Shown here piece after piece: positions 9,362 through 18,417 of a stretch of DNA of 64,000 bases (its first letter is position 1; every line of letters starts with the position of its first letter). Source of the DNA: Sphingomonas paucimobilis NBRC 13935 (GTDB lineage Bacteria > Pseudomonadota > Alphaproteobacteria > Sphingomonadales > Sphingomonadaceae); contig NZ_BBJS01000017.1 of NCBI RefSeq assembly GCF_000739895.2, positions 62,001-126,000 on the forward strand, written 5' to 3'. The position numbers and the translations under genes were made by a program. The notes beneath the pieces were generated by a model. That model saw only the letters and a program-made list of their open reading frames with translations. It did no database searches and was not told the origin of the DNA.

Positions 9362-9390
9362 GGGCGGCGCCGGCGACGGGGCCGCCCTTT
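9362..9390 (+). terminator. Terminator after TorF-like porin
   Basis: GGGCGGC (9362-9368) pairs with GCCGCCC (9381-9387), followed by TTT and CCGTTT. It lies 24 bases after the porin stop. Confidence 0.65.
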
Positions 9391-9504
9391 CCGTTTAAAA
9401 AAGCGGTCACGATCATGGCGGAGACTCGCGCCCGTCATGAAGGCTTCATAAGCTCCATTCCCTAAGCACGTCGCGATCCGGCGTGCGATTGGGAGGCTTT
9501 CGCG

Positions 9505-10674
9505 ATGATCCGGCCGCTATTCCTCACCCTGTTGTCCACGCACCTACTGTCAGGCGTCCCCGCCGCCCCCCAGAAACAGAAGGTTCCGCCCCCCATTCTC
9601 GCGGTCGGTCCCGCGCCCCATGCCTCAGCGCCGTCCGCATCGTCGCGTATGCTGCTGCAATGGATACCCGGGCCGGTCACCTGCGACGGTGCCACCGTGA
9701 CCGGCATGTCCGTCCGTCGGCCTTGGAACATGCTCGGCTGGAGCGGCGCGAACATGAACGACCGTGAGGTGACGCTCCACTTCGCCATCGACGAAGCGGG
9801 GCGGCCCGTGTCGGTGACGCATGATGGCCCAGACTTCATCCTGTATGGCGAGGACGTGACGCCTGCCCTGGTCGCCACCCGGTTCGTGGCGGACAAGGCT
9901 CGGCAGGATTGCCGCGTCACCTATACGCTGCGCGCCACGCCGCTGGATCAGGCGGATGTGCCTGAACTAATGTCCTATACCGTGCATCCGCTGTCGGGTG
10001 CGCTTCCCAAGGACGGCTGGACGCGCATCCGCTCCCTGGGCGGCACCTGCCAGGAAGATCCGCAGCCCCAGCCACTGGTCCGTGTCCTTCCCGATTTCGA
10101 GAAGCTACCCGCCACGCCGGGCGTGCGCGACTGGTCGATGGTCCGCTATGATCTGGATGCCAAGGGCAAGCCGGTGGCGGCGACGCTGCTGACCGGAACG
10201 GCCAACCCCGCGCTCGATGCCGCGGCGTTGAAAGCCATCCGTGCCTCGCGCTTCACCGGTGGCAAGCGCACCGGTTGCTTCTACCCCTTCTGGCGCGCGC
10301 CGGCCACGCTGCCCGCCCCTGACATGCCCGAGGCGATCCGCGACACCAAGGTGGAGGGCCATTGCCCCGACGAGCATGACTGGGCGACGCCGCCGCAACT
10401 GCGCTTCCCCGAACCCTTTCGCCGCCGTTCGATCGAGGGCTGGGCCGTCGTCAGCTATGATGTCGCGCCCTGGGGCGAATTGGGCAATCTGAAGGTCATC
10501 GCCGCGCAACCCTCAAGCGATTTCGGCCATAGCGCGATGACGGTGCTGCGCAGCGCGCGCTTCGCGCCGAGCCAGCAAGGCTATACCGGCTGCGTCGACA
10601 AGGTGCGTTTCAAGATGGGGCCGAAGACCATGCCCGCTATCGATGGCGAAGGGGCACCGGCGCCCGTCTATTGA
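9505..10674 (+). CDS. Secreted protein with three TonB-C-terminal-like modules
   Basis: A 389-residue protein with an N-terminal signal-like segment (MIRPLFLTLLSTHLLSGVPA). Three similar modules follow: about 55-142, 180-262 and 285-371. Modules 2 and 3 show the TonB-C pattern (SMVRYDLDAKGKPVAATLL..AALKAIRASRF and AVVSYDVAPWGELGNLKVI..AMTVLRSARF); module 1 is more diverged (VTLHFAIDEAGRPVSV..ALVATRF). The protein contains exactly six cysteines, at 60/136, 182/258 and 287/363, giving three pairs each 76 residues apart, presumably one disulfide per module. There is no TonB transmembrane anchor or proline-rich bridge, so it is not a classical energy transducer. Function is unknown; a periplasmic binding or scaffold role is possible. 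Confidence 0.75.
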   Translation: MIRPLFLTLLSTHLLSGVPAAPQKQKVPPPILAVGPAPHASAPSASSRMLLQWIPGPVTCDGATVTGMSVRRPWNMLGWSGANMNDREVTLHFAIDEAGRPVSVTHDGPDFILYGEDVTPALVATRFVADKARQDCRVTYTLRATPLDQADVPELMSYTVHPLSGALPKDGWTRIRSLGGTCQEDPQPQPLVRVLPDFEKLPATPGVRDWSMVRYDLDAKGKPVAATLLTGTANPALDAAALKAIRASRFTGGKRTGCFYPFWRAPATLPAPDMPEAIRDTKVEGHCPDEHDWATPPQLRFPEPFRRRSIEGWAVVSYDVAPWGELGNLKVIAAQPSSDFGHSAMTVLRSARFAPSQQGYTGCVDKVRFKMGPKTMPAIDGEGAPAPVY

Positions 10675-10694
10675 GCCCCAGCCTCGGTACCACG

Positions 10695-10731
10695 AAAAAA
10701 GGGGCCGGGGCGCATAAAGCGTCCCGGCCCC
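10695..10731 (-). terminator. Strong terminator ending the minus-strand ribF-ileS-lspA operon
   Basis: GGGGCCGGG (10701-10709) pairs with CCCGGCCCC (10723-10731), extended by CGC/GCG around an ATAAA loop. Read on the minus strand it is followed by six T (10695-10700), a textbook Rho-independent terminator. It may also stop transcripts from the convergent + strand gene. Confidence 0.85.
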
Positions 10732-10755
10732 TTCTCTCTCGAACCTGTCGGGGGA

Positions 10756-11175
10756 TCAGCGCGTGCCGGCGGCGGCGCGGGCGTCCTGGCCGTCGCCTTC
10801 GGGGGCGGCGACGATGTCACGGGTGGTCGCGCCCTTGTCGACGACGTTGGTCGACGGGTCGCCGACCGAGGAGCGGATGCCCGCATCGGCGCTGTCGCCG
10901 CCGGCATTCTGCACCAGGCCATATTCCGACTGGCTGCGCGCCGCCTGCCCACCGAACAGCGCGTCCAGCGTCTGCTGCTGGCCACCACGCGTCTGCACGG
11001 GCGCGGCGCCCGGCTGTGGCGGGACCAGCGCGAAATCGGGCGGGATGACCAGTGAGGGCTGACGCGCGACGGCGAATTCGTCGGGACGCGCCCGGTCCAG
11101 GCCACGCCCGGCCCCACATCCCGTCAGCAACGCGGCGCAGGCCAGACCTGCGATGACGGGCACCAACTTACGCAT
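10756..11175 (-). CDS. DUF3035 lipoprotein
   Basis: A 139-residue predicted lipoprotein: MRKLVPVIAGLACAALLTGC ends in a lipobox (LTGC). The mature part has the DUF3035 pattern (ARPDEFAVARQPSLVIPPDF) followed by a Gln/Gly/Asp-rich tail. DUF3035 proteins of alphaproteobacteria are small envelope lipoproteins of uncertain role. The start is the ATG that overlaps the lspA stop (8 bases); upstream in-frame codons lie inside lspA. As the last gene of ribF-ileS-lspA it is coupled to the signal peptidase that would process it. Confidence 0.85.
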   Translation of the reverse strand: MRKLVPVIAGLACAALLTGCGAGRGLDRARPDEFAVARQPSLVIPPDFALVPPQPGAAPVQTRGGQQQTLDALFGGQAARSQSEYGLVQNAGGDSADAGIRSSVGDPSTNVVDKGATTRDIVAAPEGDGQDARAAAGTR

Positions 11176-11674
11176 TGCTCTTCTCCACAGGAGCAGGCCG
11201 GTCGCGCACGAGGAGCGCACGCGCCAGCAAAACCAGAACGCCTATCGTAATCGCCGCATCGGCGACATTGAAGACCAAAAAGGGCCGCCACTCGCCGAAG
11301 TGCAGATCGGCGAAGTCAACGACATAGCCCAGTCGCACCCGGTCGACGATGTTCCCCAGTGCGCCGCCCAGGACACAGCCAAGTGCCATCTGGTCCACCG
11401 GACTGCGCTCGCGCGTCATCCAGAACGCCACCGCCACCGCGATCGCGCCGGTCATCGCGACCAGCGCCCAGCGCGAGGCATTGCTGTCGGCCGTCAGCAG
11501 CCCCAGCGAGATGCCGTAATTGGGCACGAAGCGCAGGTTGAAGAAGCTGACAATCTCGCGGACATCGCCGAGCATGTGCAGGTCCATCGGCCCCGTCACC
11601 ACCCATTTGATGAGCTGATCGACGACGAACAGGATCGCGGCGGTCGCCAGACCGCGGCCGGGCAGCTTAGCCAT
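11168..11674 (-). CDS. lspA: Lipoprotein signal peptidase II
   Basis: A 168-residue inner-membrane aspartyl protease that cleaves prolipoprotein signal peptides before the lipidated cysteine. Hydrophobic segments are near residues 8-26, 68-86, 96-112 and 136-152. The catalytic aspartates are visible as Asp111 (GNIVDR) and Asp139 (FNVADAAI). The start MAKLPGRG overlaps the ileS stop by 8 bases, so translation is coupled. Its stop overlaps the DUF3035 lipoprotein start. Confidence 0.95.
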   Translation of the reverse strand: MAKLPGRGLATAAILFVVDQLIKWVVTGPMDLHMLGDVREIVSFFNLRFVPNYGISLGLLTADSNASRWALVAMTGAIAVAVAFWMTRERSPVDQMALGCVLGGALGNIVDRVRLGYVVDFADLHFGEWRPFLVFNVADAAITIGVLVLLARALLVRDRPAPVEKSNA

Positions 11675-14498
11675 GCGCGACCACCTCGGCACAGCGCCCG
11701 CACAATTCGCCATCCGCCGCGACATCAGGCAGATGCCGCCAGCAGCGACCGCATTTGTGATAGGTGGTGCGCGTCACGGTGACCGTATCGGCCGCCGCGA
11801 CATCGGCGACGATGAACGCCTCGGCCAGGCCCTGCGGGTCGAGCGGCAGCGACGGCACGGTCACCTCCGCCTCATTGGACGAACGGATCGTCTTTTCGCG
11901 GCGCAACGGCTCGATCGCCTCGGTCACCTGCGCACGCAAGCCCCGGATCTCGGCCCAGCGCGCCATGAGGACTTCATCCTCACCCAGTTGCGGCAGTTCG
12001 GGCCATTCGAGCAGATGGACCGAGCCATCCTCCGACGGATAGCGCGCCTGCCACACTTCCTCGGCGGTGAAGCACAGGATCGGCGCGGCATAGCGGACCA
12101 GCGCATGGAACAGGATGTCGAGCACGGTGCGATAGCTGCGCCGCTTCGGATCGGTCGCGGCATCGCAATAGAGCGAGTCCTTGCGGATATCGAAGAAGAA
12201 GGCCGACAGATCCTCATTCGCGAAATCGGTCAGGGCGCGCAGATAGCGGTTGAACTCATAGGCATCGGCCGCACGGCGCAGCTCGGTGTCGAGTGCGGTC
12301 AGGCGGGCGAGGATATAGCGTTCCAGTTCGGGCATCGCGTCGAACGAGATGCGCTCTTCCTCCGTAAACCCGTCAAGCGCGCCGAGCATATAGCGGAAGG
12401 TGTTGCGCAGCTTGCGATAGCTGTCCGAGGCGGTGGCGAGCACCTCCTTGCCGATGCGGACATCCTCGAAATAATCGGTCGAGGCGGTCCAGATTCGCAG
12501 GATGTCGGCACCCGACTCGCCGATGATCTTCAGCGGATCGACGACATTGCCCAGCGACTTGGACATCTTGCGCCCCTGCCCGTCGAGCGCGAAGCCGTGG
12601 GTCAGCACCGCATCATAGGGCGCACGGCCGCGCGTGCCGCAGGATTCGAGCAAAGACGACTGGAACCAGCCGCGATGCTGGTCCGATCCTTCGAGATACA
12701 GGTTCGCGCGCGTGCCTTCGCCATAGCGCGCCTCGATCACAAAGGCATGGGTCGAGCCGGAGTCGAACCACACGTCAAGGATGTCGTTGACCGGCTCGAA
12801 ATCCGCGAGGTTATAGTCGCTGCCCAGCAGCACCTGGTGATCGGCCGTAAACCACGCGTCCGCCCCGCCTTCGCGGAAGGCCGCGATGATGCGGGCGTTG
12901 ACGGCCTTGTCGTTCAGATATTCGCCGGTCTGACGGTTCACATAGAGCGCGATCGGCACGCCCCAGGCGCGCTGGCGGCTGATGACCCAGTCGGGACGCC
13001 CCTCGACCATCGAGCGGATACGGTTGCGGCTGCGCTCGGGCACCCAGCGGGTCCGCTCGATCGCGTCGAGCGCGGTCTGACGCAGCGTCGCGCCATTGCC
13101 CAGCGGCACGGTGAGGAGTGGCGTCACGCCCGAGATCGGATCGACCTGCGCCATCGCCATTTCCGGCACCAGCGTCGCGTCGGCACGGTCCATCGGGATG
13201 AACCATTGCGGCGTGGCGCGGAAGATAACCTTGGCCTTGGAGCGCCAGCTATGCGGATAGCTGTGCTGGAAATCGTCCGAGGCGGAGAGCAAAGCGCCTG
13301 CCTCGCGCAGGTCCGAACAGATCGGGCCGTCGGCGGAGACGAACTTCTTGTTGATGACGCTGCCCTGGCCGCCCAGCCATGCCCAGTCGGGGCGATAGGT
13401 GCCGTCGCCCTGCACCGCAAAGACCGGGTCGATGCCATGCGCCTTGCACAGCAGGAAGTCGTCCTCGCCGTGATCGGGGGCCATATGGACCAGGCCGGTA
13501 CCGGCCTCGATGGTAACGAACTCGCCCGGCAGGAACGGGCGGGGCTTGGCAAAGAAACCGCCCAGCGCGTGCATCGGATGCTTGGCCGTCGCGCCTTCCA
13601 GCACCGGGCCCTTGGCGAGCGCGATGAAATTCTCCATCGCAATGCCAGTCCGCTTGGTGAAGGCGGGGAGCAGCGGCTCGGCGATCAGGTAACGACGCCC
13701 GCCGGTCTCGAAATGCAGATAGTCGATCGCCTCACCATAGCTCAGCGCCTGGTTGACCGGGATCGTCCAGGGAGTGGTCGTCCAGATGACCGCCAGCGCG
13801 CCGACCAAGTCAGGATATTCGGGGCAGCTCGTCACCTCGAACCCGACATCGATCTGGGTCGAGACGATATCCTCATATTCGACCTCGGCCTCGGCCAGCG
13901 CGGTCTTTTCGACCGGCGACCACATGACCGGCTTGGCGCCGCGATAGAGCTGGCTCGATTCGGCGAATTTGAGCAGCTCGCCCGCGATCACCGCTTCGGC
14001 GTCATAGGTCATGGTCAGATAGGGGTTAGCCCAGTCGCCCATGATGCCCAGCCGCTCGAACTGCGCCTTTTGCGTGCCGACCCAGGTGTCGGCATAGGCC
14101 CGGCACTCGGCGCGGAACTGCGCGACGGGCACCTCGTCCTTGTTCAGCTTCTTGGCGCGATACGCTTCCTCGACCTTCCACTCGATCGGCAGGCCGTGAC
14201 AGTCCCAGCCCGGGACATAGGGCGCGTCCTTGCCCATCAGGCTCTGCGAGCGGACGATGATGTCCTTCAGCACCTTGTTGAGCGCATGGCCCATATGGAT
14301 GTCGCCATTCGCATAAGGCGGGCCGTCATGCAGGATGAACCGCTCGCGCCCCGCACGCTCCCGGCGGAGACGGTCGTACAGCCCCATCTTGGCCCAGCGA
14401 TCCAGAATCGCCGGTTCCTTGGCGGCAAGCCCCGCCTTCATGGGGAAATCGGTCTTCGGCAGGAAGACGGTGTCGCGATAATCGGGCGCGTCGGTCAT
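11667..14498 (-). CDS. ileS: Isoleucyl-tRNA synthetase
   Basis: A 943-residue class Ia aminoacyl-tRNA synthetase that charges tRNA-Ile, with a CP1 editing domain. HMGH (residues 68-71, in PYANGDIHMGH) is the HIGH signature and KMSKS lies at about residue 645. The C-terminus has the zinc-binding pairs CGRCW..CGRC. Length and the C-terminal zinc finger match the bacterial (non-eukaryotic-like) IleRS. It starts 35 bases after ribF and overlaps lspA at its 3' end, giving the common ribF-ileS-lspA order. Confidence 0.97.
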   Translation of the reverse strand: MTDAPDYRDTVFLPKTDFPMKAGLAAKEPAILDRWAKMGLYDRLRRERAGRERFILHDGPPYANGDIHMGHALNKVLKDIIVRSQSLMGKDAPYVPGWDCHGLPIEWKVEEAYRAKKLNKDEVPVAQFRAECRAYADTWVGTQKAQFERLGIMGDWANPYLTMTYDAEAVIAGELLKFAESSQLYRGAKPVMWSPVEKTALAEAEVEYEDIVSTQIDVGFEVTSCPEYPDLVGALAVIWTTTPWTIPVNQALSYGEAIDYLHFETGGRRYLIAEPLLPAFTKRTGIAMENFIALAKGPVLEGATAKHPMHALGGFFAKPRPFLPGEFVTIEAGTGLVHMAPDHGEDDFLLCKAHGIDPVFAVQGDGTYRPDWAWLGGQGSVINKKFVSADGPICSDLREAGALLSASDDFQHSYPHSWRSKAKVIFRATPQWFIPMDRADATLVPEMAMAQVDPISGVTPLLTVPLGNGATLRQTALDAIERTRWVPERSRNRIRSMVEGRPDWVISRQRAWGVPIALYVNRQTGEYLNDKAVNARIIAAFREGGADAWFTADHQVLLGSDYNLADFEPVNDILDVWFDSGSTHAFVIEARYGEGTRANLYLEGSDQHRGWFQSSLLESCGTRGRAPYDAVLTHGFALDGQGRKMSKSLGNVVDPLKIIGESGADILRIWTASTDYFEDVRIGKEVLATASDSYRKLRNTFRYMLGALDGFTEEERISFDAMPELERYILARLTALDTELRRAADAYEFNRYLRALTDFANEDLSAFFFDIRKDSLYCDAATDPKRRSYRTVLDILFHALVRYAAPILCFTAEEVWQARYPSEDGSVHLLEWPELPQLGEDEVLMARWAEIRGLRAQVTEAIEPLRREKTIRSSNEAEVTVPSLPLDPQGLAEAFIVADVAAADTVTVTRTTYHKCGRCWRHLPDVAADGELCGRCAEVVAHG

Positions 14499-14533
14499 AG
14501 GGGACAGGCCCTTAGCGACTTTAGGTTAACACG

Positions 14534-15472
14534 TCATGCCGGATTATGCGACGACAGTATCGTCCGGGCACGCGCGCAATCGGCATCCATCTGCGCAACC
14601 AGCGCGTCGAGCGAGTCGAACTTCGCCTCGGGCCGCAGATAGTCGATCAGCTCGACCGACAGGCGCTGTCCATACAGGTCGCCCTGAAAGTCGAAGAAAT
14701 ACGGCTCGAGCAATTCCTTGGGCGGGTCGAACTGGGGCCGGATGCCCAGATTGGCCGCACCGTCCAGCACGCGCCCATCGTCCAGCCGCCCGCGCACGGC
14801 ATAGATGCCATAAGCGGGGCGCAGATAATCGCCCATGTCGAGATTGGCGGTGGGATAGCCGATCGTCCGGCCCAGCTTGTCGCCATGCTGGACCACGCCC
14901 TCGATCGCAAAGGGGCGCGTCAGCAGCCGTGCGGCGTCGCGCGGTTCGCCGGCGATCAGATGCTGGCGGATCCGCGTCGAGGACACCGTTTCCCGGTCGA
15001 GCGCGACGGGCGCCACCGCGTCGCTCGAAAAACCCAGTTCCCGCCCCCAGTCGCGCAGCGTCGCCACCGTCCCGCTGCGGCCACGGCCGAAGGTGAAATC
15101 CTCGCCCGTTACCACGCCGCCAATCTTCAGATCGCCGAGCAGCCGCTCCTCGACAAAGGCGCGTGCGGTCAGCGCGGCCAGCGCGGCATCGAACCGAAAT
15201 ACCATCATCGCATCGACGCCGGCAGCGGCAAATAGCCGCGCGCGCTGCTCCAGGCTGGTCAGTCGAAAGGGCTCGGCGTCGGGCTTGAACAGGCGGACCG
15301 GATGCGGATCGAAGGTCGCGACCAGCGCCGGACGCCACTCGGCCCGGGCACGCGCGACGGCGGCCCCGACCACCGCCTGATGACCGAGATGAAATCCGTC
15401 GAAATTGCCCAGCGCGACGATCCCGCCGGCCAGAGACGCCGGAACGGGCTTCGCGCCATCAAGACGCTGCAT
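14534..15472 (-). CDS. ribF: Bifunctional riboflavin kinase/FAD synthetase
   Basis: A 312-residue enzyme that converts riboflavin to FMN and FMN to FAD. The N-terminal nucleotidyltransferase domain has GNFDGFHLGHQ (residues 22-32). The C-terminal riboflavin kinase domain has GRTIGYPTANLDM near residue 205, then YGIYAV and LLEPYFFDFQGDLYGQ. First gene of the operon with ileS, lspA and the DUF3035 lipoprotein. Confidence 0.95.
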   Translation of the reverse strand: MQRLDGAKPVPASLAGGIVALGNFDGFHLGHQAVVGAAVARARAEWRPALVATFDPHPVRLFKPDAEPFRLTSLEQRARLFAAAGVDAMMVFRFDAALAALTARAFVEERLLGDLKIGGVVTGEDFTFGRGRSGTVATLRDWGRELGFSSDAVAPVALDRETVSSTRIRQHLIAGEPRDAARLLTRPFAIEGVVQHGDKLGRTIGYPTANLDMGDYLRPAYGIYAVRGRLDDGRVLDGAANLGIRPQFDPPKELLEPYFFDFQGDLYGQRLSVELIDYLRPEAKFDSLDALVAQMDADCARARTILSSHNPA

Positions 15473-15505
15473 GGCCGCGCGCTATAGCAGCCCCAACCGA
15501 ATTGG

Positions 15506-16558
15506 CTAGGCGCGCGACACCACGCGATTGCCCTGCCCGGCGCTGGCGATGGCGCGGAAGGCCTCGGCCTGGTCGAACGCCTCCTGCATCGGCACCGCCA
15601 TGCCGACCGCCACGCCCGCCGACAGGGTGACGGCCCCGATCGGCTCGCCCGATCCGCGCAGGCGGAGCGTACGCGCCAGCATCGCCGCGCGCGCTTCCTC
15701 CATCATCCCCGCCAGTTGCGAGAGGGGCCGACCGCGCAGCAGGACGACGAACAGATTGTCCTGCCAGCGGATGATATCGACGCCCTGACAGGTCTGGCGC
15801 AGCGTGACGACGAAGGCGCGCAGGACATTGTCCGCGACCGACCGGCCATAGCGCGCCTCGATATCGTCCAGATCGTCCAGGCCGCAGGTCGCCAGCACAT
15901 AGCCACGCGGATTGTCGGGCAGCTCCGCGATCAGCCGCCGCGCGCCGGAGGGGCTCATGACGCCGGTCAATTGGTCGACATCGTCCTCGCGCGGCGCCGT
16001 CTCGATCCGGTCGCGCAAGCTGGCGATATTGCCCGACAGCTCGGCCAGATCGCGTTCGGTCTTGGTGATGCGCGCGATCAATTGTTGGAGCAGGCCGGCC
16101 ATGTCCTTCGTGGCCATGGCATCCGGCGCCTCATGATGCGCGCGCGACAGGGCGGCCATGTCGCTGGTGAAGTCGCTGGTGATCTGGCGGGCGTCGGAGG
16201 TCAGCGTTTCCAGCCGCTCGGCCTGGACGCCCAGATCGCGCTGCCACTCGCCATGGCCCCGCCCCGCTTCCTCATGCGCGCGCAGCAACGGGCGAAGCGC
16301 CTCGACATCCTCGATGGTCAGGCGGACGCCGCCATCGGTCCGGCGCGCCACCTCGCGCCCCAGCGCGCTGTCGGGGTGACGCAGGGCATAGAGCGCCAGG
16401 GCATGGCTGTCGGGCGTAGGCTCCAGCCGGTGCTCTTCCAGGAACAGCGCCGCCTCATGCTCGGCGTCCCAACCGTCTTGCGCATCGACACCCGGTCGAC
16501 CCAGCCCGTCCGCCGCCCCGCACCAAATCATCCGGTCCTGCCTGCTCGATAGGATCAT
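15506..16558 (-). CDS. Degenerate GGDEF-domain protein
   Basis: A 350-residue protein. The N-terminal half is soluble and largely helical (coiled-coil-like at about 140-200). The C-terminal domain (about 195-345) resembles a diguanylate cyclase: DQLTGVMSPSGARRLI, then DDLDDIEARYG..ADNVLRAFV, then RWQDNLFVVLLRG. The GGDEF active-site motif is replaced by WQDNL, so it probably cannot make c-di-GMP and may act as a receptor or scaffold. No membrane segment or sensory domain is recognised. An alternative start is MIWCGAADG, nine codons downstream. Confidence 0.75.
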   Translation of the reverse strand: MILSSRQDRMIWCGAADGLGRPGVDAQDGWDAEHEAALFLEEHRLEPTPDSHALALYALRHPDSALGREVARRTDGGVRLTIEDVEALRPLLRAHEEAGRGHGEWQRDLGVQAERLETLTSDARQITSDFTSDMAALSRAHHEAPDAMATKDMAGLLQQLIARITKTERDLAELSGNIASLRDRIETAPREDDVDQLTGVMSPSGARRLIAELPDNPRGYVLATCGLDDLDDIEARYGRSVADNVLRAFVVTLRQTCQGVDIIRWQDNLFVVLLRGRPLSQLAGMMEEARAAMLARTLRLRGSGEPIGAVTLSAGVAVGMAVPMQEAFDQAEAFRAIASAGQGNRVVSRA

Positions 16559-16656
16559 CGCGTGCCGTGATCGACCCGCAGATGAATGTCACGGGCAGCC
16601 TAAGAGGCTTTTTGATACAATTGAAGCGACAGATAGGCAGAATCGTGGTTAACGAG

Positions 16657-17127
16657 TCATCGTTTCATGAGTGAGACAAAGGCATAGGCCGGCCGGCCAT
16701 TCTCCGCCGGATGCGCTTCACGCGCGACCTCGTCCCAACCGGTGAAGGCGGGGACCATGGCGTCCCCGTCCGGCTCCGCCTCGATCTCGGTCAGTTCGAT
16801 CCGGTCGGCATGGGGCAGGAACAGCGCGAAGATCTCCGCCCCGCCGATGATCGCGACATCGCCCGGCCCCGCCAGCGCCAGCGCGCCCTCGACATCATGC
16901 GCCACTTCCGCCCCCTCGGCGCTCCACCGGCGGTCGCGGGTCAGGACGATGTGCCGCCGTCCGGGCAGAGGTGCGGGAAAGCTTTCGAACGTCTTGCGGC
17001 CCATGATCATCGGCTTGCCCATGGTCTGCGCCTTGAAATGCTTCAGGTCGGCGGGCAGGTGCCAGGGAAGCTGTCCGTCGCGGCCGATCACGCCGTTGCG
17101 CGCGCGCGCCAAGACGAAGACGATCAT
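16657..17127 (-). CDS. folA: Dihydrofolate reductase
   Basis: A 156-residue enzyme that reduces dihydrofolate to tetrahydrofolate with [25 protein letters not shown] covers the substrate loop with the catalytic acid Asp27; GRKTFES and IIGGAEIF mark the NADPH-binding strands. Its start overlaps the thyA stop by 4 bases (ATGA), so the pair that consumes and regenerates folate for dTMP synthesis is co-translated. Confidence 0.95.
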   Translation of the reverse strand: MIVFVLARARNGVIGRDGQLPWHLPADLKHFKAQTMGKPMIMGRKTFESFPAPLPGRRHIVLTRDRRWSAEGAEVAHDVEGALALAGPGDVAIIGGAEIFALFLPHADRIELTEIEAEPDGDAMVPAFTGWDEVAREAHPAENGRPAYAFVSLMKR

Positions 17128-17918
17128 ATCGCCACCACCGCCTTGATATGCCGCTGCGCGACATAGTCGTGGAGCACGAAATCCTCGAGCGCATAGCCGT
17201 CGATCGCGTCGGGTTTACGCGTGATCTCCAGCCGGGGCAGCGCGCCCGGCTCCCGGCCCAACTGGGTACGCGCCTGTTCGAGATGGTTGAGGTACAGGTG
17301 GCAGTCGCCGCCGGTCCAGATGAACTCGCCCACCTCCAGATCGCATTGCTGCGCCAGCATATGGGTGAGGAGGGCATAGGAGGCGATGTTGAACGGCACG
17401 CCCAGGAAGATGTCGGCCGAGCGCTGATAGAGTTGCAGCGACAGGCGGCCATTCGCGACATGGGTCTGGAACAGACAGTGGCACGGTGCCAGCGCCATGG
17501 CGTGCAGGTCGCCTGGGTTCCAGGCCGACACGATCTGGCGGCGCGAGGCGGGCTGGGTACGGATTTGTTCGATCAGCTCGGCGATCTGGTCGATATGGCG
17601 GCCATCCGCGGTCGCCCAGTCGCGCCACTGCTTGCCATAGACGGGGCCGAGGTCGCCCGCCTCGTCCGCCCATTCGTCCCAGATGCTCACCTTCTGCTCC
17701 TGCAGCCAGCGGACATTGGTGTCGCCGCGCAGGAACCAGAGCAGTTCGACGATGATCGAGCGCAGATGCAGCTTCTTGGTGGTCAGGACGGGAAAACCCT
17801 GGGCCAGATCGAAGCGCATCTGGTGGCCGAAGACCGACAGCGTGCCGGTGCCGGTGCGGTCCATCTGCTGCACACCCTGGGTCAGCACCCGGTCCATGAG
17901 GTCGAGATATTGGCGCAT
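17124..17918 (-). CDS. thyA: Thymidylate synthase
   Basis: A 264-residue enzyme, the same length as E. coli ThyA, that methylates dUMP to dTMP using methylene-tetrahydrofolate. The catalytic cysteine is Cys146 in [19 protein letters not shown] and the C-terminal segment are conserved. The start [12 protein letters not shown] fits the family, whereas the longer in-frame extension (about 40 residues) does not. It is coupled to folA. Confidence 0.96.
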   Translation of the reverse strand: MRQYLDLMDRVLTQGVQQMDRTGTGTLSVFGHQMRFDLAQGFPVLTTKKLHLRSIIVELLWFLRGDTNVRWLQEQKVSIWDEWADEAGDLGPVYGKQWRDWATADGRHIDQIAELIEQIRTQPASRRQIVSAWNPGDLHAMALAPCHCLFQTHVANGRLSLQLYQRSADIFLGVPFNIASYALLTHMLAQQCDLEVGEFIWTGGDCHLYLNHLEQARTQLGREPGALPRLEITRKPDAIDGYALEDFVLHDYVAQRHIKAVVAI

Positions 17919-18003
17919 GGCCAGGACGTAGCGCTGCGGCCATCGTGTCGCAAGCGGAGCCGTCTGAAGCTGCACCGGGCGGCGTGGCGGGGCAGGACTG
18001 GAC

Positions 18004-18396
18004 GTGTCCCGCTTACCCTGCCCTACCCTCCGTATCGCCAAGCGCCAGGATGCCGAAAGCCTGTTCGCGGCGCTGGCTGCCGGTACGACCGAGGCGGTGG
18101 CGATCGCCTATCTGGGTTCGGAACGGAGCTTGTTGGGCTTGCGCCATGTGATGGGCCATGCCGATTCGGCGAGGGTTCCGCTCACCCATATTGTCCGCGA
18201 TGCGATCCTGTTCTCCGCCCGGGGCGTGCTGATCGCGCACAATCACCCAGGCGGCGACCCCCGCCCCAGCGCCGCCGACCTCGCGCTCACCCGGCGATTG
18301 GCGCAAGGGCTGGACCTGTTGGAGGTACGGCTGTTCGACCATCTGATCTTCGGCAGCGGTCAGGTGACGAGCCTGCGGGCACTCGGGATGCTGTAA
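18004..18396 (+). CDS. Short RadC-like JAB/JAMM domain protein
   Basis: A 130-residue protein made almost only of the RadC (JAB) domain. The metal-binding signature [14 protein letters not shown] gives His79, His81 and Asp92. The N-terminal helix-hairpin-helix part of full RadC (about 220 residues) is missing. The start is a GTG with CAGGAC upstream, 85 bases from the divergent thyA start. The domain is predicted to be a metallo-isopeptidase-like fold, but biochemical function in RadC proteins is unsettled. Confidence 0.8.
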   Translation: MSRLPCPTLRIAKRQDAESLFAALAAGTTEAVAIAYLGSERSLLGLRHVMGHADSARVPLTHIVRDAILFSARGVLIAHNHPGGDPRPSAADLALTRRLAQGLDLLEVRLFDHLIFGSGQVTSLRALGML

Positions 18397-18417
18397 AATT
18401 CCAGGCGCTTCGAAGCT

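Noticed and set aside
11673..14642. A 989-codon plus-strand open frame across ileS
   Set aside because: It is the antisense of a complete, well-conserved isoleucyl-tRNA synthetase; composition is Arg/Gln/His-rich nonsense.
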